A DNA stretch of 64,000 nucleotides from Desulfomonile tiedjei (GCA_016218715.1 JACRDG010000112.1:1-64000); one strand, 5' to 3'; numbered from the stretch's first letter, positions 43,396 through 53,373 are shown. Notes: generated from the sequence alone by a model not told the origin. Program-made: numbers and translations.

Positions 43396-45291
43396 TTACT
43401 TCTTGGCGTATCCAATAGTCGTCAACGCGGCCTCTATCTCTGGTAGCACTGTCGGATCATCGATGGTCGACGGCGTCGTATATGCCTCTCCGTCAGCGAT
43501 CTTCCGCATGGTGCCTCGCAGGACCTTGCCGGACCTCGTCTTGGGGAGCCGGCTCACCACAACTGCTTTCTTGAACGACGCGATCGGCCCTACCTCGTCT
43601 CGGACCATCTTGACGACCTGGTTCACGATCTCCTCGTGAGGCTGGGTGACCCCTGCTTTGAGCACGCACAACCCCACCGGGACCTGTCCCTTGAGGTCGT
43701 CCGCCACACCGATGACCGCACATTCGGCGACACTGGGATGTGTGGCCAGCACTTCCTCCATGCCGCCCGTGGAGAGCCGGTGGCCTGCGACGTTGATGAC
43801 GTCGTCCACGCGGCCCATGACGAAGACATATCCCTCTTCGTCCATGTACCCGCCGTCTCCGGTGAGGTAGTAACCCGGATACGGGTTCATGTACGACTCG
43901 AGGAATCTCTGGTCATCCTGCCACAGGGTCACGAAATTCGCAGGGGGCAGCGGCAGCTTGACTGCGATAACTCCGTTCTCTTTGGGGCCCAGTTCCTGGC
44001 CGGTCCCCGAGTCGAGGATTTTGACGTCGTATCCGGGCATCGGTTTGGTGGCCGAGCCGGGTTTGGTCTGGAAGAATTCGAGCCCCTTGAAGTTACCGGC
44101 AATCGCCCACGCAGTCTCCGTCTGCCACCAGTGATCGATCACCGGCTTCTGGAGCAGTTCCGTTGCCCAGAAGTACGTGTCGGGATCGAGTCGCTCGCCG
44201 GCAAGGAACAGGCACTCGAAGCAAGACAGGTCATATTTCTTGAGATACTGACCCGTCGGATCTTCCCTCTTGATGGCCCGAATGGCTGTGGGCGCGGTAA
44301 AGAGCGCTTTCACCTTGTGTTCGGAAATCACTCTCCAGAATGCGCCGGGGTCGGGAGTTCCCACCGGCTTCCCTTCGAAAACGATCGTCGTGGCGCCTAT
44401 CAGGAGCGGTGCGTACACGATGTACGAGTGCCCCACGACCCATCCGACGTCGGACGCAGCCCAATAAACATCTCCTGGACCGATGTTGTAGATGTGTTTC
44501 ATCGTCCAGTACAGGGCCACCGCGTGCCCGCCGTTGTCTCGGAGCACCCCTTTGGGTTTGCCGGTTGTGCCGGAGGTGTAAAGAATGTACAGCGGATCGG
44601 TCGCAGCCAACATCACGTACGTTTCCGGTTGGGCTTTGGCTTCCAATTCGGCCCAATCAAAATCGTAGCCGTCTTTCAGCTCCGCGGCGACCTGCGGCCT
44701 TTGGAGGATTACGCACTTCTCCGGCTTGTGCGCTGAAATCTTGATGGCTTCGTCGAGGAGCGGCTTGTACGGAATAACCTTCTGCACTTCGATCCCGCAG
44801 GATGCCGTCATAATTACTCGAGGCTTTGCGTCTTCGATGCGCACCGCCAACTCGCGAGGGGCAAAGCCTCCGAACACCACGGAGTGGATAGCTCCCAGCC
44901 TCGCACAAGCGAGCATCGCCATCACCGCATCCGGGACCATGGGCATGTAGATGATCACCGTGTCCCCTCGCTGCACTCCGAGGGATTTCAGGAAACCGGC
45001 GATTTTGGAGACTCTCTCCAGCAACTCGGAATACGTGAACTTCTTCACGGTGCCCGTAACCGGGCTGTCGTAGATAATGGCGGTCTGGTCGCCCCGTCCT
45101 GCTTCAACGTGTCGGTCTACGGCGTTGTAACAGGTATTGAGCACCCCGCCCGAGAACCACCTGTAGAATGGCGCATTGGAGCTGTCCAGGACCGAGTCCC
45201 ACTTCCGCCCCCAGGAGATCTGCTCAGCCGCGCGGCTCCAAAACGCTCCCGGATTCTCCAGGGATTCTCTGAAAGCTTCCTGATACTTCAT
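43396..45291 (-). CDS. prpE: Propionyl-CoA/acetyl-CoA synthetase (PrpE-like)
   Basis: This 631-residue AMP-forming ligase matches PrpE in length and opening (M-K-Y-Q-E-A-F-R-E-S-L). Motif A3 is YTSGTTGKPKGV, A5 is W-W-Q-T-E-T-A-W, and the A10 Lys is in K-T-R-S-G-K-V-L-R. The T-A-W after the A5 motif in place of the T-G of Acs suggests a propionate-type pocket, but the substrate needs testing. Start at the ATG at 45291; 45306 also has an ATG, and the upstream frame reaches 45591. It stands alone between two long gaps and is the third ligase here. Confidence 0.85.
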   Translation of the reverse strand: MKYQEAFRESLENPGAFWSRAAEQISWGRKWDSVLDSSNAPFYRWFSGGVLNTCYNAVDRHVEAGRGDQTAIIYDSPVTGTVKKFTYSELLERVSKIAGFLKSLGVQRGDTVIIYMPMVPDAVMAMLACARLGAIHSVVFGGFAPRELAVRIEDAKPRVIMTASCGIEVQKVIPYKPLLDEAIKISAHKPEKCVILQRPQVAAELKDGYDFDWAELEAKAQPETYVMLAATDPLYILYTSGTTGKPKGVLRDNGGHAVALYWTMKHIYNIGPGDVYWAASDVGWVVGHSYIVYAPLLIGATTIVFEGKPVGTPDPGAFWRVISEHKVKALFTAPTAIRAIKREDPTGQYLKKYDLSCFECLFLAGERLDPDTYFWATELLQKPVIDHWWQTETAWAIAGNFKGLEFFQTKPGSATKPMPGYDVKILDSGTGQELGPKENGVIAVKLPLPPANFVTLWQDDQRFLESYMNPYPGYYLTGDGGYMDEEGYVFVMGRVDDVINVAGHRLSTGGMEEVLATHPSVAECAVIGVADDLKGQVPVGLCVLKAGVTQPHEEIVNQVVKMVRDEVGPIASFKKAVVVSRLPKTRSGKVLRGTMRKIADGEAYTTPSTIDDPTVLPEIEAALTTIGYAKK

Positions 45292-45895
45292 GCTTACCCC
45301 CGACATCTCTCTTTGATATTGCTTCCGATCATCCGGCTGCAGAGAACCGGATGAAAATCGCCGCTTCCGCACCCCTTCAGGTCCCCTGCCACAGGAGATT
45401 CCGGGGCAACTGCCAAGCCATAACTCCGCGCCTTGAAATGGGCGGTGCCGTTCAGCTGGAATGCCAATGAGCTTCAGGATGGTGGAATGCCGGCGGCACA
45501 CAGGTGAGCCTCGGCGTACTCTAACAGATATACGACCGACCCGCTCTTCTCGCGGGCCTCCACTAGAACGGTAGCTTCCTCGGTATATCATGCAGTGGTG
45601 CGGTCATCGAAGCCTCCGCACCGTTCGGGGAAAAGTCGGTCAATCATGCCAGTTTTTGCGGGGTTTGGCAAGCGGGGTTTCGCGTAGAGCGGAGTTGAGG
45701 CAATGAAGCGCGCAGTCGGCCTGTTGTCCCAGGTTCCGTACTGCAACTTCGCACTTGGGCGGTGAAGTCGGCCGACCCTCACCCTGTCCCTCTCCCAGCG
45801 GGAGAGGAGACTGTTCTCGGCTCCTGATCTACTCCCACTCCCTTTGGGAGAGAGTTGGGGTGAGCGCATCAGGGGATTGTTTGCCAGCAGAACGG
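45292..45895. other. 604-bp region upstream of the propionyl-CoA synthetase gene
   Basis: Holds the palindromic block at 45776-45867 and no believable gene. I found no strong promoter for the synthetase. The open upstream extension of the synthetase frame, 45306-45591, does not look like coding sequence of this family. Confidence 0.45.
45776..45867. repeat. Palindromic REP-like block
   Basis: CCCTCACCCTGTCCCTCTCC, then an AGCGGGAGAGG arm, then CTCCCTTTGGGAGAGAGTT and GGGGTGAG: two nested inverted parts. It is the common proteobacterial CCTCACCC type, related to the block at 20321-20354. Confidence 0.65.
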
Positions 45896-46465
45896 TCACT
45901 TCCTGGGCGGACCGCCTTGTCTTTCCACGTCCTGGATTCCAACGGTACCGGGTTCGACGATGCGTTTGCCGTAGTACTGCGAGCTGAATTTCTCCGCTTC
46001 TTCTTTCGAGGGAAACGCTATCAAATCCGGCCCCATGAACCCATTGACCGTGCTTCCCAGCACGAGAAAGGCCTTGTCGACGTCAATGAGCTTCTTGGTG
46101 TTGAAATCGGTTACATAGCGATGGACGATGTTTCCCACGTCGATGCCGAAGCGTTTGGGAATGCTGTTGTAGATAAACAGGCAGCGTGCTCCCTCGAAGC
46201 CGACGACGTGGCCGTCCTTGAACACCGCAGCCGCCGCGCCTCCGAAGCCGGACAACCGACCGTCCCGATACGCGTATGTTGCTTGACTTTCAAGGCCGCC
46301 TCCCACGATCATTCCACAAACCGGGCAAGGCTTGGCAAGATCCACCTTGGACCCGTCGGGCAACGCTAGTAAAGCGTCGCTCCAGCCCTGTGAAACACCC
46401 ATTACCACGAGCAGTACGGCGACGATCGTTGCCGCGACCCCTGTCCATGCCTTCGATCTATGCAT
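45896..46465 (-). CDS. NosL-like copper-binding protein (first of two)
   Basis: This 189-residue protein has a signal/anchor segment (residues 7-30) and the NosL copper site CPVCGM at residues 47-52 (Cys47, Cys50, Met52). NosL delivers copper in the periplasm to nitrous oxide reductase, but no nos gene is nearby, and this copy sits at the end of a copper efflux operon, so it likely handles copper there. The ATG at 46465 follows AGGAG 7 nt away. It is 29% or so like the next gene by eye and should be a paralogue. No lipobox is evident after the hydrophobic stretch. Confidence 0.8.
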   Translation of the reverse strand: MHRSKAWTGVAATIVAVLLVVMGVSQGWSDALLALPDGSKVDLAKPCPVCGMIVGGGLESQATYAYRDGRLSGFGGAAAAVFKDGHVVGFEGARCLFIYNSIPKRFGIDVGNIVHRYVTDFNTKKLIDVDKAFLVLGSTVNGFMGPDLIAFPSKEEAEKFSSQYYGKRIVEPGTVGIQDVERQGGPPRK

Positions 46466-46614
46466 AGGACACTCCTTTCGATGCCTACGAAGCATCGCGG
46501 TTTGCCGCCTAGTCGTCAAGGCCCATGGCTGCAGAAGCCACCGCACCGCACCGCCAGGGCGAGTTCCGATGCTGCCCACATGGGTTTCCCCGATGCAAGG
46601 GGCAACACTCCGGT

Positions 46615-47154
46615 CTAATGGCCGTGCCCCGAGCCTGTGCCCTCCCGCTTGATCTTCAGCATCTTCTTCTGGGACTTGACATCCTCCGCTTTGACCCCAG
46701 CGTACGCAGCCACGCTTTTCCCGTGATGATCCGTCTTGAACTTCTCCGCGGCTTCTTTGCTTCCAAACGGGATCACTTCGCTCCCCATACCGCCCGTGAG
46801 GGTGGTGCCGGTCACGAAGTACGCCTTCTTCGCATCGATGAATTTCTTGGTCTCATGATCCGTCACGTACGCTTCCTTGATCTTCGCCGCGTCGAACCCG
46901 TACTTGGACGGGTCCAGGAGGTATCGGAACAGATCCCCCGGTCCGTCGAACCCGACCACCTTGCCGTCGTCGAACACTACCGCGGCTGGACCAAGCTCTC
47001 CCCCTTTGAGGTTCATGTTGCAGACCGGGCAGATTTGGGAAAGATCCAGCTTGCTTCCATTGGGGAGATCAACCACGTCCGCGGCCCACGCGATCATGGG
47101 AACAAGCATGAGAACTCCCACGAACGATAGGGCATTCTTCGCAATTCTGGTCAT
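46615..47154 (-). CDS. NosL-like copper-binding protein (second of two)
   Basis: This 179-residue protein has a cleavable signal peptide (about residues 1-25, ending near A-W-A-A), the CPVCNM copper site at 42-47 (Cys42, Cys45, Met47), and a His-rich C-terminus (G-S-G-H-G-H) that could add metal ligands. The ATG at 47154 has AGGAGG 6 nt ahead. It lies 151 bp after the CusA stop on the same strand and precedes the other NosL-like gene by 149 bp. A role in passing copper to or from the CusAB pump is the simplest reading. Confidence 0.8.
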   Translation of the reverse strand: MTRIAKNALSFVGVLMLVPMIAWAADVVDLPNGSKLDLSQICPVCNMNLKGGELGPAAVVFDDGKVVGFDGPGDLFRYLLDPSKYGFDAAKIKEAYVTDHETKKFIDAKKAYFVTGTTLTGGMGSEVIPFGSKEAAEKFKTDHHGKSVAAYAGVKAEDVKSQKKMLKIKREGTGSGHGH

Positions 47155-47305
47155 GTCATTCCTCCTCTTTTTCAATCTTTATGCCGAGCGGGAGGCGCCT
47201 CTCGCTGCTGGTTTGTGCCTGGTACGGCTGCGGAGCTCCCGGCATGGTTCTGCTCTCCGACCACCATTAGAGCGCCCTTTCCTGGCTTCGGCATGGAGCG
47301 CGTCT

Positions 47306-50300
47306 CTATACCTTGGCCTCCTTGAGGTGGCGCTTGAATTCTATCTCCTTCACCAGGCAGTAGATGTTGGGAACGACAAAGATGGTAATGATATCGATCG
47401 TCATCCCCCCAAAGCTTGGCAACGCCATGGGAACCATTACGTCCGCACCCTTGCCCTGTGAGGTGAGAACAGGAATCAGAGCTAGGATCGTAGTTGCGGT
47501 AGTCATCAGCGCGGGCCTCACTCTCTTTGCGCCCGCCTCCACTGTTGCGTCCTTCAGTTCTTCCACCGAGGCGAACCTGTGGGTTCGGAACACCTGGTCC
47601 AGATAGGTCGAGTAGATCACGCCGTCATTTGTCGCGATCCCGAAGAGCGCGAGGAACCCAACCCACACGGCCACACTGAGATTGTACGGTCTCACCTGGA
47701 AGAGTTCTCTCATGCTTTGGCCAAAGACGTTGAAGTCCAGGAACCACGGCTGCGCGTACAGCCATAGCATGAGAAACCCGCCCGACCACGCCACTAAGAT
47801 CCCGGAAAACACATTGAGCGACGTCGGAACCGACCTGAACTGAAAATAGAGGACCAGGAATATGAGAAACAGCGTGACCGGGATAACGATTTTCAACGTC
47901 TGTTCGGACCGAACCTGGTTCTCGTACGATCCGGCGAAGACGAACGATGCACCGGCCGGGAGCTTGAACTCGCCGGTACTCATCTTGTGCTGCAAGTACC
48001 GGTTAGCATCCTCGACCACGTCCACTTCTCCCTTCCCGGCCCTCTTGTCGAAGAGGACGTAACTGACCAGAAAGGTGTCCTCACTCTTTACGGTCATGGG
48101 CCCGCGGGTGTACCGTATGGTGGCCACGAGGTTTAATGGTATTTGGACCCCCCCCTCCCCCGGGATGAGGATATTCTTGAGCGATTCCATCGAGTCGCGT
48201 AATTCTCTCTCGTACCGGACCCGAACGGGATACCGCTCCCTCCCCTCCACGGTGGTGGTAATGCGTTTCCCGCCGATGGCGATCTCAATGACGTCCTGGA
48301 CATCCTGTATCCTGATTCCGTACCTGCCGATGGCCCTTCGGTCGATATCTATTTCCAGGTAAGGATTACCAACCACGCGATCCGCAATCACCGAAGCAGG
48401 CTCGATGGACGGGACTTCTTTGAGGTATTTCTCGACCTCCATCCCGACCTGCTCGACCTCCTGGAGGTTCTTCCCGCGAATCTTCACCCCCATCGCAGCA
48501 CGCATCCCGCTCTGGAGCATCACGATCCGGGCTGCTATCGGCTGGAGCCTGGGAGCCGACGTGGTACCGGGGAGTTGCGCTGCCCTGACGATCTCCTTCC
48601 AGATGTCGCCGGGGTTCTTGATCTCGGGTCGCCAGTTTCTGATCGGCTTGCCCGTCGCGGAATCGATGATCCGTTTGCCGGTTACCGGGTCGGTCTGGTA
48701 CTCGGGCTTGTAGTTGATCACCGTCTCCACCATGGAGATAGGAGCGGGATCCAACGCACTCTCTACCCGGCCGATCTTGCCCACGACCGACTCCACCTCC
48801 GGAATGGATCTTATCGCCATGTCCTGTTTCTGGATCACGTCCAGGGCCTCGCCGATGGAGGCGTGGGGCATGGTGGTCGGCATGTACAGGAACGACCCCT
48901 CGTCGAGATCCGGCATGAACTCTTTGCCGAGACCCGGAAATGTATGAGCGAGCTTCGTCCACAGGCTCGTGCTTCTGACCGGGTCGAGCGGTGTCCCCTC
49001 CATCGGAGGCACGTCCTGTTTAGTCTGCGGCTGCTCGACGCGCTCGGCCACGACCTCCGTGCGCGGCGCGGGGAGGAACCGCTGTGCCGTCCAGGGAATG
49101 AATGAGAAGACCCGGTCGAACCCAAGCCATATGGTCAATCCCAGGAGCACGATGCACACCGGTCCGGTGAGGAAGAGCGCCTTATGATCCAGAGACCATC
49201 TCAGGATCTGCGTATAGAACGCCGTGAAGATCTTCCTGACGCCGAGTAGGAGAATGATGATCCCGGAGGCGAATACCAGATTGCGCAGGAAACCGACTTG
49301 TGGACCGAGGGGCAACCAGTGCTGGGTAAGAAGGAGCACGACCAGGCTCAGGGCCGCCATATTCAGTATCTGAGAACTCTTGTCCCCCGCGAGCCACTGC
49401 GGAGCAAACTGTGAGGCCAGCTTGAACGCTCCGACAAATGCAATGGGTCCTCCGAGCCACCAGGAGTAATAGAATCCCAATCCGATTCCGATAGCCGCGG
49501 TCAGCACGTACACGATGGTTAGCGTGCGGCCCCGCACATGCTTTCGGGACGCGAAGGTCAGATGAGCCAAAGGAGGTATGATCGCCAGAGCCAGCAGCAG
49601 CGAAGCGGCCACAGCGAAGGTCTTCGTGAACGCAACCGGCTTGAACAGCTTTCCTTCAGGCCCGGTAAGAGCGAATACCGGCAGGAACGAGATGATCGTC
49701 GTCAGCGACGACGTGATGACAGCTCCTCCCACTTCGGCCGCGGCCTCACGAACGATGGAGAGGGTTCCCTTTCCGGGCGGATCCTCCTCCATGTGTCTCA
49801 GGATATTCTCACAGAGGATGATCCCCATGTCGACCATCACCCCGATCGCAATAGCGATCCCGGACAGGGCCATGATATTGGCGTCGACCCCCACGGCCTT
49901 CATCACCACGAAGGTAAGGAGCACAGCGAGGGGGAGCACCGCTGAGATCAACGCGGAGCTGACGAGGTGATTGACCATGACGATGACGACGATGATGGTT
50001 ACCAGGATTTCTTCACTGAGAGCGTGTTTCAGCGTATTCAAGGTCTCGTAGATCAGCTCGGTCCGGTCGTAGAACGGAACGATCTTGACCTGCGCTATCC
50101 TGCCGTCCGCAAGTTTTTTCACAGGGAGCCCGGGTGAGATCTCCTTGATCTTGGCCTTGACGTTCTTGATCACCTGGAGCGGATTCTCGCCAAATCTGAC
50201 CACTACGACACCGCCCACGACCTCTGCGCCTTCCTTGTCCAGGGCGCCTCTTCGCATGGCAGGGCCCAGCGACACAGCAGCCACGTCTTTGATGAACAGC

Positions 50301-51151
50301 GGTACGTTGTCATTGACCTTGATGACGCTGTTGAGTACATCGTCCACGGAACGAATGTAACCCAGCCCACGAATCGTGTATTCCGCTCGGTTTATCTCGA
50401 TCGTCCCTGCGGCCACGTCCAAATTCGAGAGCTTCACCGCGGTAAAGACCTCAGGGAGCGTGATGTTGTGAGCCCTCATCGCATCGGGGTTGATGTCGAT
50501 CTGGTACTCCTTGACGTAACCCCCGACCGACGCAACTTCGCTGACTCCACCTGCAGACAGGAGGTAGTACCTGACGTAATAGTCTTGTATGGTCCTCAGC
50601 TCATCGAGGCCGAATCCTTCCCCCTCCACCGTGTACCAAAACACCTGTCCCAACGCGGTGGCATCCGGGCCCAATGCGGCCTGAACCCCTTCGGGCAAGG
50701 TTCCTGCGGGCAACGAATTGAGTCGTTCGAGGATCCGGGAACGAGACCAGTAGAACTCCACATCCTCTTTGAAGATCACATAGATAGTCGAGAACCCGAA
50801 GAACGAGTTGCTCCTGATCGCTTTGACTCCCGGAACACCAAGGAGAGAAACCGTGAGCGGATACGTAATCTGATCCTCGACGTCTTTCGGAGATCGTCCC
50901 TCCCACGTGGTAAACACGATCTGCTGGTTCTCTCCCACATCGGGGATGGCATCCACCGGCACCGGATATCGCGGCAACCAGGGCAGGTCCCAATCAAAGG
51001 GAGCCACCACCAGGCCGCAAAACACCGTGGCCAGAACCACCAGCACCATAAGTAGCTTCTGTTGGATCCAAAACTGCATCAACCGGGAGAAGAACGAAGG
51101 TCCCTCGCGACGCTCACCGGGATCGGTTTTCTTGTCGGCTGTACCCGTCAT
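47306..51151 (-). CDS. cusA: CusA/CzcA-type heavy-metal RND efflux pump with large insertions
   Basis: This 1281-residue inner-membrane proton-driven pump exports Cu(I)/Ag(I) or a similar metal. The start is like CusA, and the motif G-V-M-V-D-M-G-I-I-L-C-E-N is the RND span-4 charged signature. The family length is about 1050; the excess lies in one ~110-residue stretch around residues 540-650 with several hydrophobic segments between spans 6 and 7, a ~50-residue loop after it, and a loop T-D-P-V-T-G-K-R near 790. It is translationally coupled to cusB (ATGA overlap, 51148-51151). No outer-membrane CusC/TolC-type gene is nearby. Confidence 0.92.
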   Translation of the reverse strand: MTGTADKKTDPGERREGPSFFSRLMQFWIQQKLLMVLVVLATVFCGLVVAPFDWDLPWLPRYPVPVDAIPDVGENQQIVFTTWEGRSPKDVEDQITYPLTVSLLGVPGVKAIRSNSFFGFSTIYVIFKEDVEFYWSRSRILERLNSLPAGTLPEGVQAALGPDATALGQVFWYTVEGEGFGLDELRTIQDYYVRYYLLSAGGVSEVASVGGYVKEYQIDINPDAMRAHNITLPEVFTAVKLSNLDVAAGTIEINRAEYTIRGLGYIRSVDDVLNSVIKVNDNVPLFIKDVAAVSLGPAMRRGALDKEGAEVVGGVVVVRFGENPLQVIKNVKAKIKEISPGLPVKKLADGRIAQVKIVPFYDRTELIYETLNTLKHALSEEILVTIIVVIVMVNHLVSSALISAVLPLAVLLTFVVMKAVGVDANIMALSGIAIAIGVMVDMGIILCENILRHMEEDPPGKGTLSIVREAAAEVGGAVITSSLTTIISFLPVFALTGPEGKLFKPVAFTKTFAVAASLLLALAIIPPLAHLTFASRKHVRGRTLTIVYVLTAAIGIGLGFYYSWWLGGPIAFVGAFKLASQFAPQWLAGDKSSQILNMAALSLVVLLLTQHWLPLGPQVGFLRNLVFASGIIILLLGVRKIFTAFYTQILRWSLDHKALFLTGPVCIVLLGLTIWLGFDRVFSFIPWTAQRFLPAPRTEVVAERVEQPQTKQDVPPMEGTPLDPVRSTSLWTKLAHTFPGLGKEFMPDLDEGSFLYMPTTMPHASIGEALDVIQKQDMAIRSIPEVESVVGKIGRVESALDPAPISMVETVINYKPEYQTDPVTGKRIIDSATGKPIRNWRPEIKNPGDIWKEIVRAAQLPGTTSAPRLQPIAARIVMLQSGMRAAMGVKIRGKNLQEVEQVGMEVEKYLKEVPSIEPASVIADRVVGNPYLEIDIDRRAIGRYGIRIQDVQDVIEIAIGGKRITTTVEGRERYPVRVRYERELRDSMESLKNILIPGEGGVQIPLNLVATIRYTRGPMTVKSEDTFLVSYVLFDKRAGKGEVDVVEDANRYLQHKMSTGEFKLPAGASFVFAGSYENQVRSEQTLKIVIPVTLFLIFLVLYFQFRSVPTSLNVFSGILVAWSGGFLMLWLYAQPWFLDFNVFGQSMRELFQVRPYNLSVAVWVGFLALFGIATNDGVIYSTYLDQVFRTHRFASVEELKDATVEAGAKRVRPALMTTATTILALIPVLTSQGKGADVMVPMALPSFGGMTIDIITIFVVPNIYCLVKEIEFKRHLKEAKV

Positions 51152-53238
51152 TTCGCTCCCTCCGGCTGTTTTTCGCTTGGACTTGCATCCTTGGGTTGCG
51201 AACCAGCGTCCGCCTTCGCTTCAGTGCCGGCAATCGCGTCGGAGGGAATCTGTTCCACGAGTTCACCGCATTTGAGCATGTCCTGGCCTTTGAGCTGCTT
51301 GCGGCCGAAATACGGATTCGTGTAGTCACGGCTCTCTTCGATCCAGTAGGCTCCTCGCCCATCAGAAACCATGGGGCAGTGATAGAGGAATAGGGGGCCT
51401 TCAGCCAGGTGCCGGAACGTCATGAGCGCCTTTGCGAAGGCTTCGGAAAAGGAATCAAAGGCCTTTCGTGCTTCCGCAATCCCTTGCTGACTTTCCAGCG
51501 TGTTCAGCGAGGCGGTCATGGACTGGTAAAGCTCACTCCAGGCCAGCTTGCCCTTCTCGTCGAGAAAATAGCTGTTCACCCCCTTGAGCAGGTGCTTCAC
51601 GTTTCCCGCATACCGGGCTGCTTCCTCCGGTTTGTCCTCGACGAGTGCGTCTTTGAGCTTTGCGTATTCCTTCGCGACCGGGGTCAGCTCAGCGAGGAAT
51701 TCTTTCGGCACCTGGATGCGTTCGATCGCCTCTTCCTCTTTGGCGGGCTCTGCCTGGGTTTTGGCGGTTTCTTCGGGAGGGGCCATCATGCTCGGTCTGG
51801 CAAGGATCTGCATGGCGCTGTCGATCTTGAAGTTCCCGTACGTGACGACGCGCTCCCCTTCTTTCAGCCCTTCATAGACCACGTACTTGTCACCGGCCCT
51901 CGGTCCCAACACGACTTCCCGCAACTCATAGGTCGGTTGTCTCGTGCCAGGAACTTCGACGTACACGATCGAACGTTTCCCGGTGATCAACGGCGCTGAC
52001 GCGGGAATGACCAGCGGTAATTCCGGGTTGGGGTCATCTGTGTAGCCGTACGAGGTTGCAGGCTTCATGGGGAGCTTGCTCTCGGGGCAAATTCCCGGCT
52101 CGGAACTCGGTTCGTCCTTCGGATGGACCGGACAGATGTACTTGCCCGCCCACTTCCGTCTGATGACCCGGCCGGCCTTGTCCACTTCGGCCTCCAGCTC
52201 CGCAGTGACGAACATTCCAGGCTTCAAAACAAAATGGGGGTTTTCGGCCTCCGCGCGGATCTTCACGGAACGCGTCTTGGTGTCCAGCATCGGATCGATG
52301 AAGAGGACACTCCCTTTGAATGTACGACCGGGAATGGCCGGTGTACTGAAGACGATTTCCTGACCGTACCGCACCCAGGGCATGTCCGTCTCGTAGGCGT
52401 CCATCTTCACCCAGACGTGGGACAGATCGTTGATGGTGTACATGTCCTGCCCCTCTTTGACGAATTGCCCGAGAAAGGCCATCCTTTTCGTGACAACGCC
52501 GCTGATGGGGGCTTTCAGGGTGATGGAGTTGATCGGCTGCTTCTTCTGCTTAATGTCCTCGACCTGTTCCCGGGTAAGACCGTACTGGATCAGCTTCTCC
52601 TCGGCTCCTTTCAGGACTGACGGATCGAACGCGGGGCCCCGCTCGCTTTCGAACAGCTCCACCTGGGATTTGATGAGCGTTGGGCTCCATATGGTGACCA
52701 TGGGGTCCCCTTTGTTCACCCGGTCCCCCGTGAAGTTCACGAAAATCTCGTCCAAACGTCCGTCGATCCTGGCGGTCAGAGCGGCGATTCTCGTTTCATC
52801 TTCGGTCACCATACCGAACATTCTCACCTTGACTCGCACCGGTTCACGCTTTGCTTCGCTTGTGGTCACTTCCGCGAGTCTCTTCGCAGCTTCCGACATT
52901 TCGTAGCGCGTGGGACCGTGGTCGTGATCGCCGCTCTTGGCACTATCCAGCGGAATGAGGTCCATAAAGCAGATCGGGCACTTGCCCGCTTTGGGGAGCT
53001 TGATCTGCGGGTGCATCGAGCAGGTCCAGATAGTAGGGAGAGCGGCCTTTTTCACTGCATCCGATTCGAGTTGCGGTCCCTTTTCCACACTAGCCTGTGG
53101 GGGACCCGCATGCTCGGCCGGCCCCTTGTGCCCGGAAAGATAATATCCAAGAGAAAAAGACAGTAAGATAAGCGCAACGACGAGCAATCTGGAAATCGCC
53201 TGCTTGCTCAGCCGCGCTCTGCTGTAGGGTTCGTTCAT
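51148..53238 (-). CDS. cusB: CusB-like periplasmic adaptor with several metal-binding modules
   Basis: This 696-residue membrane-fusion protein has a membrane anchor (residues 16-34). A heavy-metal-binding domain follows: W-T-C-S-M-H-P (Cys73, Met75, His76) and C-P-I-C-F-M (Cys87, Cys90, Met92). Then come the hairpin and lipoyl barrel of the HlyD type, an inserted second site C-P-V-H-P-K with C-P-E-S-K-L-P-M (about residues 370-395), and a C-terminal DUF3347-like domain holding H-C-P-M-V-S-D-G-R-G-A-Y-W. It joins CusA to an outer-membrane channel. It starts with ATG at 53238 and is preceded by a small Cys-rich secreted gene 136 bp upstream. Confidence 0.92.
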   Translation of the reverse strand: MNEPYSRARLSKQAISRLLVVALILLSFSLGYYLSGHKGPAEHAGPPQASVEKGPQLESDAVKKAALPTIWTCSMHPQIKLPKAGKCPICFMDLIPLDSAKSGDHDHGPTRYEMSEAAKRLAEVTTSEAKREPVRVKVRMFGMVTEDETRIAALTARIDGRLDEIFVNFTGDRVNKGDPMVTIWSPTLIKSQVELFESERGPAFDPSVLKGAEEKLIQYGLTREQVEDIKQKKQPINSITLKAPISGVVTKRMAFLGQFVKEGQDMYTINDLSHVWVKMDAYETDMPWVRYGQEIVFSTPAIPGRTFKGSVLFIDPMLDTKTRSVKIRAEAENPHFVLKPGMFVTAELEAEVDKAGRVIRRKWAGKYICPVHPKDEPSSEPGICPESKLPMKPATSYGYTDDPNPELPLVIPASAPLITGKRSIVYVEVPGTRQPTYELREVVLGPRAGDKYVVYEGLKEGERVVTYGNFKIDSAMQILARPSMMAPPEETAKTQAEPAKEEEAIERIQVPKEFLAELTPVAKEYAKLKDALVEDKPEEAARYAGNVKHLLKGVNSYFLDEKGKLAWSELYQSMTASLNTLESQQGIAEARKAFDSFSEAFAKALMTFRHLAEGPLFLYHCPMVSDGRGAYWIEESRDYTNPYFGRKQLKGQDMLKCGELVEQIPSDAIAGTEAKADAGSQPKDASPSEKQPEGAK

Positions 53239-53373
53239 AGGTCTCCCCTCTGGTCTGCCGCTGCAATGGCGCGCGCGGCGCGGGATCGAGAGAAATGTCC
53301 CCAGTAGTACGGGATTACGAACTGCAATTCAGACACCGCATTTGGAGCGACGTCCCGCTGATTGGCGAACAAG

